Part shown: positions 1-8,520 of the stretch, piece after piece
Numbering within the stretch: the first letter of the stretch is position 1
How the letters are laid out: the number at the start of each line of letters is the position of its first letter
Assembly (NCBI RefSeq): GCF_015240255.1
Contig: NZ_CP061205.1
Location: 3,582,501-3,646,500, forward strand
Length of the DNA: 64,000 nt
Source of the DNA: Kordiimonas pumila
Lineage (GTDB): Bacteria > Pseudomonadota > Alphaproteobacteria > Sphingomonadales > Kordiimonadaceae
Reading direction: 5' to 3'
The notes under the pieces: model-generated
The model's input: the letters and a program-made list of their open reading frames with translations, nothing else
Database searches by the model: none
What the model was told of the DNA's origin: nothing
Position numbers and translations under genes: made by a program

Positions 1-74
1 GACTGTCCAAGGGTGCCCGGAAACATGTCAGGAAAGATGGTCAACACCTGTGCTGTAAAGGATGGCTGTGTCAT
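1..74 (-). CDS. trmD: tRNA (guanine-N1-)-methyltransferase TrmD, N-terminal fragment
   Basis: Only the first 24 codons are inside the window; the gene runs off the left edge. The translation begins MTQPSFTAQVLTIFPDMFPG, which matches the conserved start of TrmD (LTxFPxMFPG). The ATG at 74-72 overlaps the rimM stop codon in an ATGA arrangement, the usual translational coupling in the rpsP-rimM-trmD operon. TrmD methylates G37 of several tRNAs and prevents frameshifting. The identity rests on a short stretch plus gene order, but both agree. Confidence 0.9.
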   Translation of the reverse strand, partial: MTQPSFTAQVLTIFPDMFPGTLGQ

Positions 75-667
75 ACTTCATCAGCCCCATCGCGTTCGCT
101 CACCTGGGTTTTTTGCCATTCTTTAAAGGCAATTGAAACGGTCCCTGCGCCAAGCGCCACTTCAGGCACAAAAGCCTTCCTGAAGGGCACATATATATAG
201 CGGCCAAGGCCTTTTATTGGCTCGGGCAGCACCAGTTCCAGCAGGTCTTCCGCACCGAAGTTTTCCACTGCCCGCACAAAACCAATATCTATACCGTCTT
301 CATCTATTGCCCTTAGACCAATAAGGTCGGCAAGATAAAATTCATCATCATCTGCATGCTCTGCAAACGCTGCGCGGCTGACATAAAGCTTGGTGCCACT
401 TAGGGCTTGGGCATCTTCGGGTGTTAAAAGCCCTTCAACACGCACAATAAAACCTTCTTTACTGTCGCGCAGTTTTTTAAAACGCAGCAAGGGGCCGGTC
501 GGCCCCTTGTGTATTTCCGTATAGGAAAAAATGGCGGCAGGATCTTCCGTAAAGGACTTTAGGCGCACATCGCCTTTGACACCGTGGGAACCAGCAAAAG
601 CCCCCACACATATCCAGTCACCTTCAACACCAGCTTGCTGGCGTTCTGTTTGATCCGTGGCAGCCAT
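71..667 (-). CDS. rimM: Ribosome maturation factor RimM
   Basis: This is the 16S rRNA processing factor that binds S19 and assists assembly of the 30S head. About 198 residues carry an N-terminal RimM barrel (roughly 18-100, with GxxxGxHGVKGDVRLKSFT) and a C-terminal PRC barrel (roughly 105-180, with the typical end of the form YIYVPF). A TTG six bases upstream (673) is in frame, but a GGAG sits seven bases before the ATG at 667 and only one base before the TTG, so I take the ATG. It lies 33 bases after rpsP and overlaps trmD by four bases, as in the canonical operon. Confidence 0.95.
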   Translation of the reverse strand: MAATDQTERQQAGVEGDWICVGAFAGSHGVKGDVRLKSFTEDPAAIFSYTEIHKGPTGPLLRFKKLRDSKEGFIVRVEGLLTPEDAQALSGTKLYVSRAAFAEHADDDEFYLADLIGLRAIDEDGIDIGFVRAVENFGAEDLLELVLPEPIKGLGRYIYVPFRKAFVPEVALGAGTVSIAFKEWQKTQVSERDGADEV

Positions 668-700
668 TTCCAAACTCCGGTTGCCAGAAAAACTGAGGTT

Positions 701-1153
701 TTACTCAGTAACTTCTTCTGCTGGTGCTTCTTCTGCAGCAGGCTCTTCAGCTGGTGCTGGAGCGGCAGCAGCGGCAGCAGCGGCTTCTTTTGCCTCAGCT
801 TCAGCGGCGGCGGCAGCTTCTGCTTTTTCTTTTTTCTCTTCAATCCGGTCAACGGCTTTCTGACCAGGCTTACCTTTATTCGGGTTATTGCGGGCTTTCA
901 CTTCAACAATACCAGCTTTACCCAAAATCTTCTCAACGCGGTCAGAAGGTTTTGCACCTTTACCGATCCACTCTTTAATACGGTCTTCAAGAAGCGTAAC
1001 GCGGTTTTCGTCGTCCTTTGGCAGCATAGGGTTATAGGCGCCTACTTTTTCAATATATTTACCATCACGTGGTGCGCGCGTATCAGCCACAACGATACGG
1101 TAGTAAGGACGTTTTTTTGCGCCGCCACGGGCGAGACGAATTGCTAGTGCCAT
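701..1153 (-). CDS. rpsP: 30S ribosomal protein S16 with long Ala/Glu/Lys tail
   Basis: Residues 1-83 are a complete S16 domain ([20 protein letters not shown] at the start, then [11 protein letters not shown]). From about residue 95 to 150 the protein is a low-complexity tail of Lys, Glu and Ala, ending in Ala/Pro/Glu repeats; the encoding DNA is a run of GCA/GCG/GCT-type codons at 720-840. S16 is about 80-90 residues in most bacteria, and acidic-basic tails are frequent in alphaproteobacteria, so this is lineage-typical though long. The start has an AAGGAA ribosome site eight bases upstream. The gene is second in the ffh-rpsP-rimM-trmD operon. Confidence 0.97.
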   Translation of the reverse strand: MALAIRLARGGAKKRPYYRIVVADTRAPRDGKYIEKVGAYNPMLPKDDENRVTLLEDRIKEWIGKGAKPSDRVEKILGKAGIVEVKARNNPNKGKPGQKAVDRIEEKKEKAEAAAAAEAEAKEAAAAAAAAPAPAEEPAAEEAPAEEVTE

Positions 1154-1170
1154 TTTAAGTTCCTTTCAGA

Positions 1171-1222
1171 TTTCCAGCACCGTGCCGGAAATATTCTCAA
1201 GTTGGTTAATCCCTTAAGGGAT
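1171..1222 (-). promoter_or_regulatory. Paired hairpins in the ffh-rpsP intergenic leader
   Basis: The 81 bases between ffh and rpsP contain a perfect 14-base palindrome (ATCCCTTAAGGGAT, 1209-1222) followed in the transcript by a second hairpin (1171-1191, arms TTTCC/GGAAA around GCA/TGC). Neither has a U-tract, so they are more likely an mRNA processing site, partial attenuator or ribosomal-protein-type leader than a full terminator. The function is inference. Confidence 0.4.
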
Positions 1223-1234
1223 AGTTAGGTCGCT

Positions 1235-2635
1235 CTATTTGAGCAGTTTATCAAATCCGGGGGGAAGGCCGCCGGGCATACCGCCCATCATGCCACCCAT
1301 ACCACCGGGCAGTCCCGGCATCCGGCCACCTTTGCCCATTCTGGACATTTTTTTCATCATTTTGGCCATCTGCATATGCATTTTAAGAAGCTTATTCACC
1401 TCAGGCACACCAACACCTGCACCAGCGGCAATCCGCTTTTTGCGTGAGGCATTTATAACCTGTGGTTTTTTCCGCTCCATTGTCGTCATGGAAGAAATAA
1501 TTGCTTCCTGACGTTTAAAAACTTTATCATCCATACCTGATTGGTTGATGGCACTTTTCATCTTCCCGATACCCGGAAGCATGTTAAGCACGCCCTTCAT
1601 GCCGCCCAGTTTGGACATTTGCTGAAGCTGGCTCCTGAGATCATCAAGATCAAACTCACCCTTGGCCATTTTCTTGGCCATTTTTTCAGCGTCAGCCTGT
1701 TCGATTGTTGCAGCCGCTTTTTCAACAAGGCTAACAACATCGCCCATGCCAAGAATACGGCCTGCTACACGCTCGGGATGGAAATCCTCAAGCGCATCCA
1801 TTTTCTCGCCGTATCCCGCAAGCTTGATCGGTTTGCCGGTAACCGCACGCATGGAAAGCGCCGCACCACCACGGCCATCGCCGTCCATCCGTGTAAGCGC
1901 AACGCCCGTAATACCAACCTGCGCGTCAAATTCTTTCGCAACATTAACGGCATCCTGCCCGGTAAGACTATCCGCAACCAGCAGCGTTTCTACAGGGTGG
2001 GTAGCATCACGCACCGCCACGACTTCTGCCATCAGACTTTGGTCAATGTGCAAACGCCCCGCCGTATCCAGCAGCACAACGTCAAAACCCTGCAACCGCG
2101 CAGCGTCCATTGCCCTACGTGCAATATCAACCGGCATCTGGCCGTTTATGATAGGCAGTGTTTTAACACCGATCTGTTCACCAAGAATTTTAAGCTGTTC
2201 TTGTGCTGCCGGGCGGCGCACATCAAGGGATGCCATCATCACCTTAAGCTTGTCTTTTTCGGTCAGGCGTTTTGCTATTTTAGCGGTGGTGGTTGTTTTA
2301 CCAGAACCTTGCAAACCCACCATCAGGATAGCGGTTGGCGGCACACCAAGGGTGTTGATGGTACTGGCTTCAGAACCGAGCATGGCGATCAGTTCATCGT
2401 TAACAATCTTAATAACCTGCTGGCCGGGGGTTACTGATTTCAGAACCGTGCTGCCAACTGCCTTTTCAGATACTTTTTTAATGAAATCTTTAACAACCGG
2501 TAGCGCAACATCTGCTTCAAGCAGCGCAATGCGCACTTCCCGCATAGCTGCTGTAACATCTGATTCCTTTAAGGCACCACGACGTTTCAGGCCATCAAAA
2601 ATGCCACTCAGTTTATCCGAAAGGCTATCAAACAT
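1235..2635 (-). CDS. ffh: Signal recognition particle protein Ffh (SRP54)
   Basis: This is the GTPase of the bacterial SRP; with 4.5S RNA it binds signal sequences emerging from the ribosome and docks on FtsY. An N domain (1-90) is followed by the G domain with P-loop GLQGSGKTTT (about 107-116), DTAGR (about 190), TRMDGDGRGG (about 248) and the closing GEKMDALEDFHP. The M domain (about 300-466) ends in a Met/Gly-rich tail typical of alphaproteobacterial Ffh. Its partner ftsY is encoded at 9806 on the other strand. It is the first gene of the operon with rpsP, rimM and trmD. Confidence 0.97.
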   Translation of the reverse strand: MFDSLSDKLSGIFDGLKRRGALKESDVTAAMREVRIALLEADVALPVVKDFIKKVSEKAVGSTVLKSVTPGQQVIKIVNDELIAMLGSEASTINTLGVPPTAILMVGLQGSGKTTTTAKIAKRLTEKDKLKVMMASLDVRRPAAQEQLKILGEQIGVKTLPIINGQMPVDIARRAMDAARLQGFDVVLLDTAGRLHIDQSLMAEVVAVRDATHPVETLLVADSLTGQDAVNVAKEFDAQVGITGVALTRMDGDGRGGAALSMRAVTGKPIKLAGYGEKMDALEDFHPERVAGRILGMGDVVSLVEKAAATIEQADAEKMAKKMAKGEFDLDDLRSQLQQMSKLGGMKGVLNMLPGIGKMKSAINQSGMDDKVFKRQEAIISSMTTMERKKPQVINASRKKRIAAGAGVGVPEVNKLLKMHMQMAKMMKKMSRMGKGGRMPGLPGGMGGMMGGMPGGLPPGFDKLLK

Positions 2636-2699
2636 TAAGGTTATTACCCTTTAAAAAAGCATTCTATTTCAAACCGTTACCCCTTGAAAGCTAATCCAA

Positions 2700-2737
2700 G
2701 CAAAAATACACCAGTGGGCGAAACTCGCTAACTGGTG
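2700..2737 (-). terminator. Rho-independent terminator of the histidine kinase gene
   Basis: A seven-base-pair stem (CACCAGT/ACTGGTG, 2709-2715 and 2731-2737) has an inner GCG/CGC pairing and is followed on the minus strand by TATTTTTG. It lies 126 bases downstream of the kinase stop and upstream of ffh. The rest of the 227-base gap (2636-2862) shows nothing else convincing. Confidence 0.6.
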
Positions 2738-2862
2738 GGCATCTCAGGGCGAACCATTAAAGACGCATGCTGAATTGTTTCTTCCACGGGAAGCGAAGGC
2801 TGTTTATGGCAATAACCGCACCAAGTCAAGTAAAAGCAGCCCTGACTAACCCTTTAGAAAGG

Positions 2863-4659
2863 CTATGGCTTACTATCTTTCTGTTGCAACACCTGCATAA
2901 TGATTGACCTAAACTGATTCAGATCAATAGGCTTTGCAATAACTCCCGCCATGCCCGCAGATTTGTAATCTGCAATATCTTCCATGCTTGTATTAGCCGT
3001 CATCGCAATGATTGGCGGGGAAGATGTAAACTTTGCCTTAATAACACGGGCTGCTGTTATACCGTCCATCACAGGCATCTGAGCATCCATAAAAATCAGG
3101 TCAAAAGGTTCTTCACTGTCACTAAGGGCCTGAACCGCCTCTTCCCCGTTTGATACGATAGACACTTCCATACCAAACTGACCTAAAATACGAGAAATAA
3201 GCACCTGATTAATCTCATTATCTTCTGCGAGCAGCACCCTTAGGCCCAGTTCTGCATATAGTGCATCATCATAAGCCACCGCTTTACTGGCTTTCTGGTC
3301 AGCAAGTTCAGGCTCGGCTGAATCCAATTGAAGTGTCACGGTGAATATAGAGCCTTTGCCTATTTCGCTTTTCAACGAGACAGACCCTTGCATCAGGTCT
3401 AAAAGTTCATGAACTATGGCAAGCCCAAGGCCTGTACCATAGCTTGCACGCGTTGCCGCAGAATCCACCTGTTCAAAACGCTCAAAGATCGCCAAAGATT
3501 TTTCTTCCGGAATACCAGGGCCTGTATCCGCTATATGCCAAACCAATTGATCTTTCTTTTGCTCAGGCCTTGCTTCCGCTGGTGTCCATACAAGATAAAC
3601 AAGTACGCTGCCTTCATCCGTAAATTTGACTGCATTCCCCATTAAGTTAAAAAGAATTTGGCTAATACGCATACCGTCTGCATGGACATAAATGGCTTTG
3701 TCTTGCGGCAAAATAAAATCTAGCGCTATCCCTTTTGCTTGAGCCTGACCGCGCAGGCTTTCAACCACATCACGGGTGATCGTAACCACATCAATGGTGC
3801 GCGGCCTAAGTGCCAGCTTTTTTGCGTCAAGTTGCGCCAAATCCAGCAGGTCATTCACAATATGCATCAAGTGTATCGCGCTTTTCTTTGCTGTTGTCAC
3901 AAGCAGGTTGCGGTCGCCTTCAAGGCCGGTATCCTCGAGCAGGTCCAGCATGCCCATCACGCCTGTCAGCGGCGTTCTAAGTTCATGCGTTACATTTGCC
4001 AGAAAAACATCCCTTGCCGCATTTGCTTGCTGTAATTCAGCCATTTTTTCGCGCAACTGTTTTGATGTAGCTGCAAGGCTTTGGGTTCTTTGCTTATTAA
4101 CCAGAGAAAGCTTAACCCACTTATAAAGGGTAATATATCGAAGGTTAAAGCCCATCACACTGAGCGCAAGCGCTGCAATTAACACAAACATAAAATGTAA
4201 GGCATAATCACCGGGTAAAACAGCAAGAGCCAACAAGTACAATAAAACAGCAATGCCCGTAAATGCATAATAAAGGACAGGCGATAACGTAACGAAGCCA
4301 AAACCATACAGTATCAGGATCGCACTCATAAGCTCCATTTGGTTACCGCCAGTGAATACATGGGTGTAAACGGTCGTGAGCGCAAAAAGTCCAATGGGTA
4401 TAAAAGCTTTATGGCACTGGTCTGCCGTAATTCGTTTTAACCGGAGTAACAGGTTAACAGCCAGTGCTGTAACTGCTGTCAAAACCGAGGTCGTAAAAAT
4501 AGGCCAGAAAATATCTGCCTCAAGCACAAGCACATGGGAAATCGATATGAACGTGTAATAAGAACAAATAACAAGGCTGATAATATTCAGCTGTGCCTGA
4601 TAAACCGAATCAAGCTCCCTCTTGGTTTCTGGCTCTACTTTTCTGCCATACCAGTTCAT
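2863..4659 (-). CDS. Membrane-bound hybrid sensor histidine kinase/response regulator
   Basis: About 598 residues. Roughly six hydrophobic segments fill residues 20-180. A short coiled-coil linker leads to the HisKA dimerisation box (FLANVTHELRTPL, phospho-His near 225), an HATPase_c domain (N box LFNLMGNAVKFTDEG, G boxes DTGPGIP and GTGLGLAIV) and a C-terminal REC domain (FMDAQMPVMDG, phospho-Asp near 530). No PAS or periplasmic domain is visible, so the membrane region is probably the sensor. The open frame extends eight codons upstream to GTG 4683, but that start lacks a ribosome site, so I prefer the ATG at 4659. No separate output regulator is adjacent. It is divergent from the anion symporter gene, a possible target. 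Confidence 0.85.
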   Translation of the reverse strand: MNWYGRKVEPETKRELDSVYQAQLNIISLVICSYYTFISISHVLVLEADIFWPIFTTSVLTAVTALAVNLLLRLKRITADQCHKAFIPIGLFALTTVYTHVFTGGNQMELMSAILILYGFGFVTLSPVLYYAFTGIAVLLYLLALAVLPGDYALHFMFVLIAALALSVMGFNLRYITLYKWVKLSLVNKQRTQSLAATSKQLREKMAELQQANAARDVFLANVTHELRTPLTGVMGMLDLLEDTGLEGDRNLLVTTAKKSAIHLMHIVNDLLDLAQLDAKKLALRPRTIDVVTITRDVVESLRGQAQAKGIALDFILPQDKAIYVHADGMRISQILFNLMGNAVKFTDEGSVLVYLVWTPAEARPEQKKDQLVWHIADTGPGIPEEKSLAIFERFEQVDSAATRASYGTGLGLAIVHELLDLMQGSVSLKSEIGKGSIFTVTLQLDSAEPELADQKASKAVAYDDALYAELGLRVLLAEDNEINQVLISRILGQFGMEVSIVSNGEEAVQALSDSEEPFDLIFMDAQMPVMDGITAARVIKAKFTSSPPIIAMTANTSMEDIADYKSAGMAGVIAKPIDLNQFRSIIMQVLQQKDSKP

Positions 4660-4698
4660 AGTTCGACCCCGCTTCATCACCACATGCTATAAATATCC

Positions 4699-4742
4699 AG
4701 AATAAATTAGCATATTGGTTCTCGATAATAGAATAAATTAGC
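4699..4742. repeat. Direct repeat of 13 bases in the kinase/symporter divergent promoter
   Basis: AGAATAAATTAGC occurs at 4699-4711 and again at 4730-4742, start to start 31 bases (about three helical turns). It sits in the 170-base region between the divergent kinase and DASS symporter genes, so a dimeric regulator site is plausible. No regulator is identified. Confidence 0.5.
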
Positions 4743-4829
4743 CAATCAGCAATACCTACCCCGAAATAACTTCACATCCGTTTTTTTTCCCTATACTCCA
4801 AAGAGACTTGGACTATAGGGGAGGGAACC

Positions 4830-6308
4830 GTGAATACCACAGATGCAGGCACAGGCCGCGCACTTTACCAAAACATTGGCCTTATTTTAGGCCCCGTATT
4901 ATTTGCTATTGTTCTGATGACACCGGCACCAGAAGGCATGCCCGATATTGCATGGAAAACGGTAGCAGCCAGCTTGTTCATTGCCTGCTGGTGGGCAACC
5001 GAAGCCATTCCCGTACCTGCAACCAGTCTCCTGCCGCTCATACTTTTGCCGCTTCTTAACATAACCAGCAGCAAGGAAGCCTCACTCCCGTACGCTGAAC
5101 CTGTTATTTTTCTACTCCTCGGCGGCTTTATTGCGGCTATGGCCATGCAAAAGTGGCAATTACACAGGCGGATTGCCCTTAACATTTTGGCGCGCGTTGG
5201 TGACCACCCTTATGCCCTAATAGCTGGCTTTATGGCAGCAAGCGCACTTCTGTCCATGTGGATATCAAACACGGCTACCACACTTATGCTGGTGCCTATT
5301 GCCCTGACAGTAGCGACAACTATCCTCGGCAATAAAGCTCATGGTCACCGCTTTACGGTTGCCCTTATTATTGGCTGTGCGTGGGCTGCTTCCATCGGTG
5401 GGCTTGGTACCTATATTGGAACGCCGCCTAACCTGTTTGTAAAAGGGTTTATTGAGCAAACAACCGGGCGGGAAATTCTATTCATTGAATGGATGGCTTT
5501 TGGTGTTCCTGTAGTTCTGGTAATGGTGCCCCTTGCATGGCTTGTATTAACGCGTATTTGCTTTCGTTTTGAAGCCCACCTGCTTATGGGTGGCGGCTCA
5601 GTAGTGCAAGACGAACTTAAAGCGCTGGGTGCTATGAATAAACCCGAAAAACGGGTTGCTTTTGTGATGAGCAGCATGGCGTTTTTGTGGTGTTTCAGGC
5701 AAGTTTTGGTCACGTGGCAACCTCTGATAGACATATTGCCTTTTGTTGCTAACCTGCAAGATATGCATATCGCTGTGGGCGCTGCGCTTACCATGTTTTT
5801 AATCCCCTCCGGCTGCAAACGTGAAGGCGGCATGCTACTTGACTGGGAAAGCGCTGTTGGCCTGCCCTGGAGTGTAATTTTACTATTTGGGGGCGGCCTT
5901 AGTATCGCCGCTGCCATTAAAGCAACTGGTCTGGCCCTTTGGCTCGGCGAAAGCATGGCCGCAATCGGCAATGCACCGCTCTTTATCATTATGCTCGCAA
6001 CTGTTGCCCTTATTACCTTCTTGACCGAGCTCACCAGCAATACGGCGACAACAGCCGCCTTTGTACCTGTTCTTGGTGCCCTTGCGGTTAGCGCTGATCT
6101 GGACCCCATTTTTCTGGCGGCGCCTGCGGCAATGGCGGCAAGCTGTGCTTTCATGCTGCCTGTTGCAACAGGACCGAATGCTGTTGTTTTTGCAACTGGC
6201 CAAATAAAAATACCGCAAATGGTAAGGGCTGGCTTATGGCTCAACGTACTTGGCACCTTTGCGGTTTCAAGCGTATGCTACTTTATTCTGCCCCTGATCT
6301 TTTCTTAA
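4830..6308 (+). CDS. DASS/SLC13 family sodium:anion symporter
   Basis: A 492-residue inner-membrane protein with about 11-12 hydrophobic segments. It shows the two family signatures: SNTATTLML in the first half, followed by GTYIGTPPN, and LTSNTATTAAF in the second half; SNT motifs bind substrate carboxylates and sodium in this family. Members import di- and tricarboxylates (succinate, malate, citrate) or sulfate; which one cannot be read here. The start is GTG, set by a strong GGGGAGGG ribosome site six bases upstream. It is transcribed alone and divergent from the histidine kinase, which may control it as C4-dicarboxylate kinases do elsewhere (inference). Confidence 0.88.
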   Translation: MNTTDAGTGRALYQNIGLILGPVLFAIVLMTPAPEGMPDIAWKTVAASLFIACWWATEAIPVPATSLLPLILLPLLNITSSKEASLPYAEPVIFLLLGGFIAAMAMQKWQLHRRIALNILARVGDHPYALIAGFMAASALLSMWISNTATTLMLVPIALTVATTILGNKAHGHRFTVALIIGCAWAASIGGLGTYIGTPPNLFVKGFIEQTTGREILFIEWMAFGVPVVLVMVPLAWLVLTRICFRFEAHLLMGGGSVVQDELKALGAMNKPEKRVAFVMSSMAFLWCFRQVLVTWQPLIDILPFVANLQDMHIAVGAALTMFLIPSGCKREGGMLLDWESAVGLPWSVILLFGGGLSIAAAIKATGLALWLGESMAAIGNAPLFIIMLATVALITFLTELTSNTATTAAFVPVLGALAVSADLDPIFLAAPAAMAASCAFMLPVATGPNAVVFATGQIKIPQMVRAGLWLNVLGTFAVSSVCYFILPLIFS

Positions 6309-6347
6309 GGAAATAGCAGAAAGCGCACCTATAGTCACAGCTTTACC

Positions 6348-6372
6348 AGCACTTTGACAAGCTCAAGGTGCT
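6348..6372 (+). terminator. Hairpin downstream of the DASS gene, probable terminator
   Basis: A ten-pair stem (AGCACTTTGA / TCAAGGTGCT, one G-T pair) with a five-base loop lies 40 bases after the symporter stop. The following bases are not U-rich, so the call is tentative. Confidence 0.4.
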
Positions 6373-6454
6373 GTCTAAAATCATGATAGGGTTTAGATGA
6401 TACTTTATTCGTAGGCTGGCTGTTTCACGGCACATACCCTAGCCTTGCCAAAAT

Positions 6455-6486
6455 GGACAGGAACGCTCCTGAAAGCGCTCATGTCC
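6455..6486 (-). terminator. Terminator-like hairpin of the sulfotransferase-like gene
   Basis: The arms GGACA..CGC and GCG..TGTCC form a 10-pair stem with two mismatches and are followed on the minus strand by ATTTTGG. It lies 54 bases past the stop of the gene ending at 6540, between convergent genes. Confidence 0.45.
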
Positions 6487-6539
6487 TTTGGTAAATATTT
6501 TGCTGGTAGAGTTTTCCGGGCCAATTATCAAAAGCAGCT

Positions 6540-7529
6540 TTAAAGCCAGATATTAGCTTTTGCTTTCACTTCAGGGCGCACAAGGAAACGGTGATTTGCC
6601 TGTTTAAGGTCAGCGAGAAACGCTTCTCTATCACTGTCAGTAAAGGTCACAGCATGGTTTTCCCCAATATGGGCCTTGATGCTTGCAAGCTGTTCTTTGG
6701 TCAGCGGCATAGCCGTTAATGTGTTCATCACGTCGGCCCCTGCTTTTTCTGCCTCATCAAGGGCTGGAAACAGCTTCTCTTTACGCTCCACCTGGTCTGG
6801 CAGTAATTTCAGGCGGTTAAGCGCGAGAACAAGTTGCAGACTTTTTACGCCAAGCCTGCGATTACCGCGCCCGGCCAAAGGTTTAACAGGCGTTTCTGCA
6901 CCCATAAAAGCCAGTGCTGCTGCAGCAAAATTATCAGCCTTTTGCCAGTTTTCAATAACCGCTATTTCAGCACGAATACCAAAAGGCAACAATGCTTCTG
7001 CAAACGGGTTAAAATCAAACGTACAAGCACCAAAGCTTTTAACAAAATCAGGAAAATCAAGCGTTAGCCCGCGCGCAACCCGAAACGCATATATTGATTC
7101 GAGCAAGCCATCCTGCCGCCGCACAACCAAGCGCGGATAAACTTTTGCATATTTATCAAGCCGCTTGAGCCCGGCCACAAATTTTGCATATTGCGGATAA
7201 AACTTTGATCCACCACCAAGGCCCGCTTTAATACCCGGCATCGTGCCTACAAGGTTTTCGTCGCTGATAATAATACGCCATCCCGGCAAACTATTCACGG
7301 AATGTGCAAACGAACTCTCGCGCGAGACAAGGCCCGACATCAGCCTGCTACCCAAAAAGCCTCCCCTGTGCCAACGCCGCATATCAAAAGCGGGATTGGC
7401 CTCCATGTCCTCGCGCAGAAGTAACTCTGTCGCCAGCACTTTGAGGGGCTTTTTAACTGCCTTTAATTGGGTTTGCAGCATTGTGGAGGCAGTTCTATGC
7501 AGACCCATGTGAATAATAATTTTTTTCAT
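6540..7529 (-). CDS. Sulfotransferase-like protein
   Basis: A 329-residue, probably cytosolic protein. The N-terminus reads MKKIIIHMGLHRTASTMLQ, which resembles the 5'-phosphosulfate-binding loop of PAPS-dependent sulfotransferases (GxxRTGSTxLxxxL). A possible 3'-phosphate-binding stretch (LVVRRQDGLLESIYAFR, about 136-152) follows, as in this family. No other domain is recognised. A strong GAAGGAGGG ribosome site precedes the ATG. No sulfate-activation or polysaccharide gene is nearby, so the acceptor is unknown. The family call rests on the two loops only. Confidence 0.6.
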   Translation of the reverse strand: MKKIIIHMGLHRTASTMLQTQLKAVKKPLKVLATELLLREDMEANPAFDMRRWHRGGFLGSRLMSGLVSRESSFAHSVNSLPGWRIIISDENLVGTMPGIKAGLGGGSKFYPQYAKFVAGLKRLDKYAKVYPRLVVRRQDGLLESIYAFRVARGLTLDFPDFVKSFGACTFDFNPFAEALLPFGIRAEIAVIENWQKADNFAAAALAFMGAETPVKPLAGRGNRRLGVKSLQLVLALNRLKLLPDQVERKEKLFPALDEAEKAGADVMNTLTAMPLTKEQLASIKAHIGENHAVTFTDSDREAFLADLKQANHRFLVRPEVKAKANIWL

Positions 7530-7662
7530 ACCCTCCTTCTACTTGTGAAGAGGTGTCGCTGTCACCTTTAATCCCCTAGTCAGATGAAAAAAGTTTAAAA
7601 TAGCATCAAGTGTGGTGAGTAAAGCATAGACTCTTCGCCTGCATCCCCCATATAAGCAGGCC

Positions 7663-8520
7663 ATGAGCACCAGTTTTGACATATGGCCCTTTATAAAGAT
7701 GCACGGACTCGGCAATGATTTTGTCGTGGTGGATGCCCGCATGTGTGAATTCGCCGTAAACCCAGAACGCGCCAGCATCATTGCGAACCGGCGGCGCGGT
7801 ATTGGCTGCGATCAGCTTATCATTATGCGCCCGTCTACAACCGCTGATGTCTTTATGGAAATCTGGAACGCTGACGGCAGCCGTGTGGGCGCCTGCGGTA
7901 ATGCTACAAGATGTATTGGCAAACTGATTCTCTCTGAAACAGGGCAACAGCAAATCACCATCGAAACCGACGCCGGAATTTTAACAGCTGAAACTGCTGA
8001 AAATGGCATCCGTGTGAATATGGGGCTTGCCCGACTGAACTGGGACGAGATACCGCTGGCACACGAAAGCCCAACAGACACAATTGTGCATAGTTTTGGC
8101 ACAAATACAGGCACACATGGCACAGATGTTGGCACACTTGGTACACCGGGCTGCGTGAATATGGGCAACCCCCATGCTGTCTTTTTTGTGGATGATGTAG
8201 AATCGGTTGCCCTCTCTACCTTTGGGCCAGAACTTGAGCACGACGCCCTGTTCCCTGAACGCGCGAACGTTTCGGTAGCGGAACTACTTGACGGCAATAT
8301 TATACGCCTCCGGGTGTGGGAGCGCGGCGCTGGCATTACAGAAGCGTGCGGGACTGCCGCTTGCGCCAGTGTTGTGGCAGCCACCCGGCGCGGCCTGATT
8401 GACCGCAAGGCAACTGTCCGGCTTGACGGCGGAGACTTGCTTGTTGAATGGCTGGCAGATGGTACCGTTCAAATGGCAGGCCCTGCTGAACTGGTGTACA
8501 CTGGCGAGTGCAGCCTATGA
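7663..8520 (+). CDS. dapF: Diaminopimelate epimerase
   Basis: Interconverts LL- and meso-diaminopimelate for peptidoglycan and lysine synthesis. The 285 residues show KMHGLGNDF (12-20), the first catalytic Cys78 in DGSRVGACGNATRC, and the second, Cys229, in EACGTAACAS. The usual family length is 270-290. Between the two lobes is a short Gly/Thr-rich insert (about 145-160, four copies of a GGCACA-like DNA word) that looks like local slippage. It overlaps mtaB by four bases (ATGA), giving the common alphaproteobacterial order dapF-mtaB-ftsY. Confidence 0.97.
   Translation: MSTSFDIWPFIKMHGLGNDFVVVDARMCEFAVNPERASIIANRRRGIGCDQLIIMRPSTTADVFMEIWNADGSRVGACGNATRCIGKLILSETGQQQITIETDAGILTAETAENGIRVNMGLARLNWDEIPLAHESPTDTIVHSFGTNTGTHGTDVGTLGTPGCVNMGNPHAVFFVDDVESVALSTFGPELEHDALFPERANVSVAELLDGNIIRLRVWERGAGITEACGTAACASVVAATRRGLIDRKATVRLDGGDLLVEWLADGTVQMAGPAELVYTGECSL

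Noticed and set aside
657-1147. Poly-Ala and Ser/Phe-rich plus-strand open frames over rpsP
   Set aside because: They arise from reading the GCA/GCG-rich tail of rpsP in other frames.
1541-2654. Two long plus-strand open frames (about 300 residues) opposite ffh
   Set aside because: They are antisense to a complete, highly conserved gene, have low-complexity Ser/Arg/Ala-rich translations and no ribosome sites.
5411-6256. A 281-codon minus-strand open frame inside the DASS symporter gene
   Set aside because: It is a shadow of the membrane protein gene; the translation shows no domain and no start signal.
8090-8150. GGCACA-like word repeated four times inside dapF
   Set aside because: It is in frame in a variable Gly/Thr loop; local slippage in a coding region, not a regulatory repeat.
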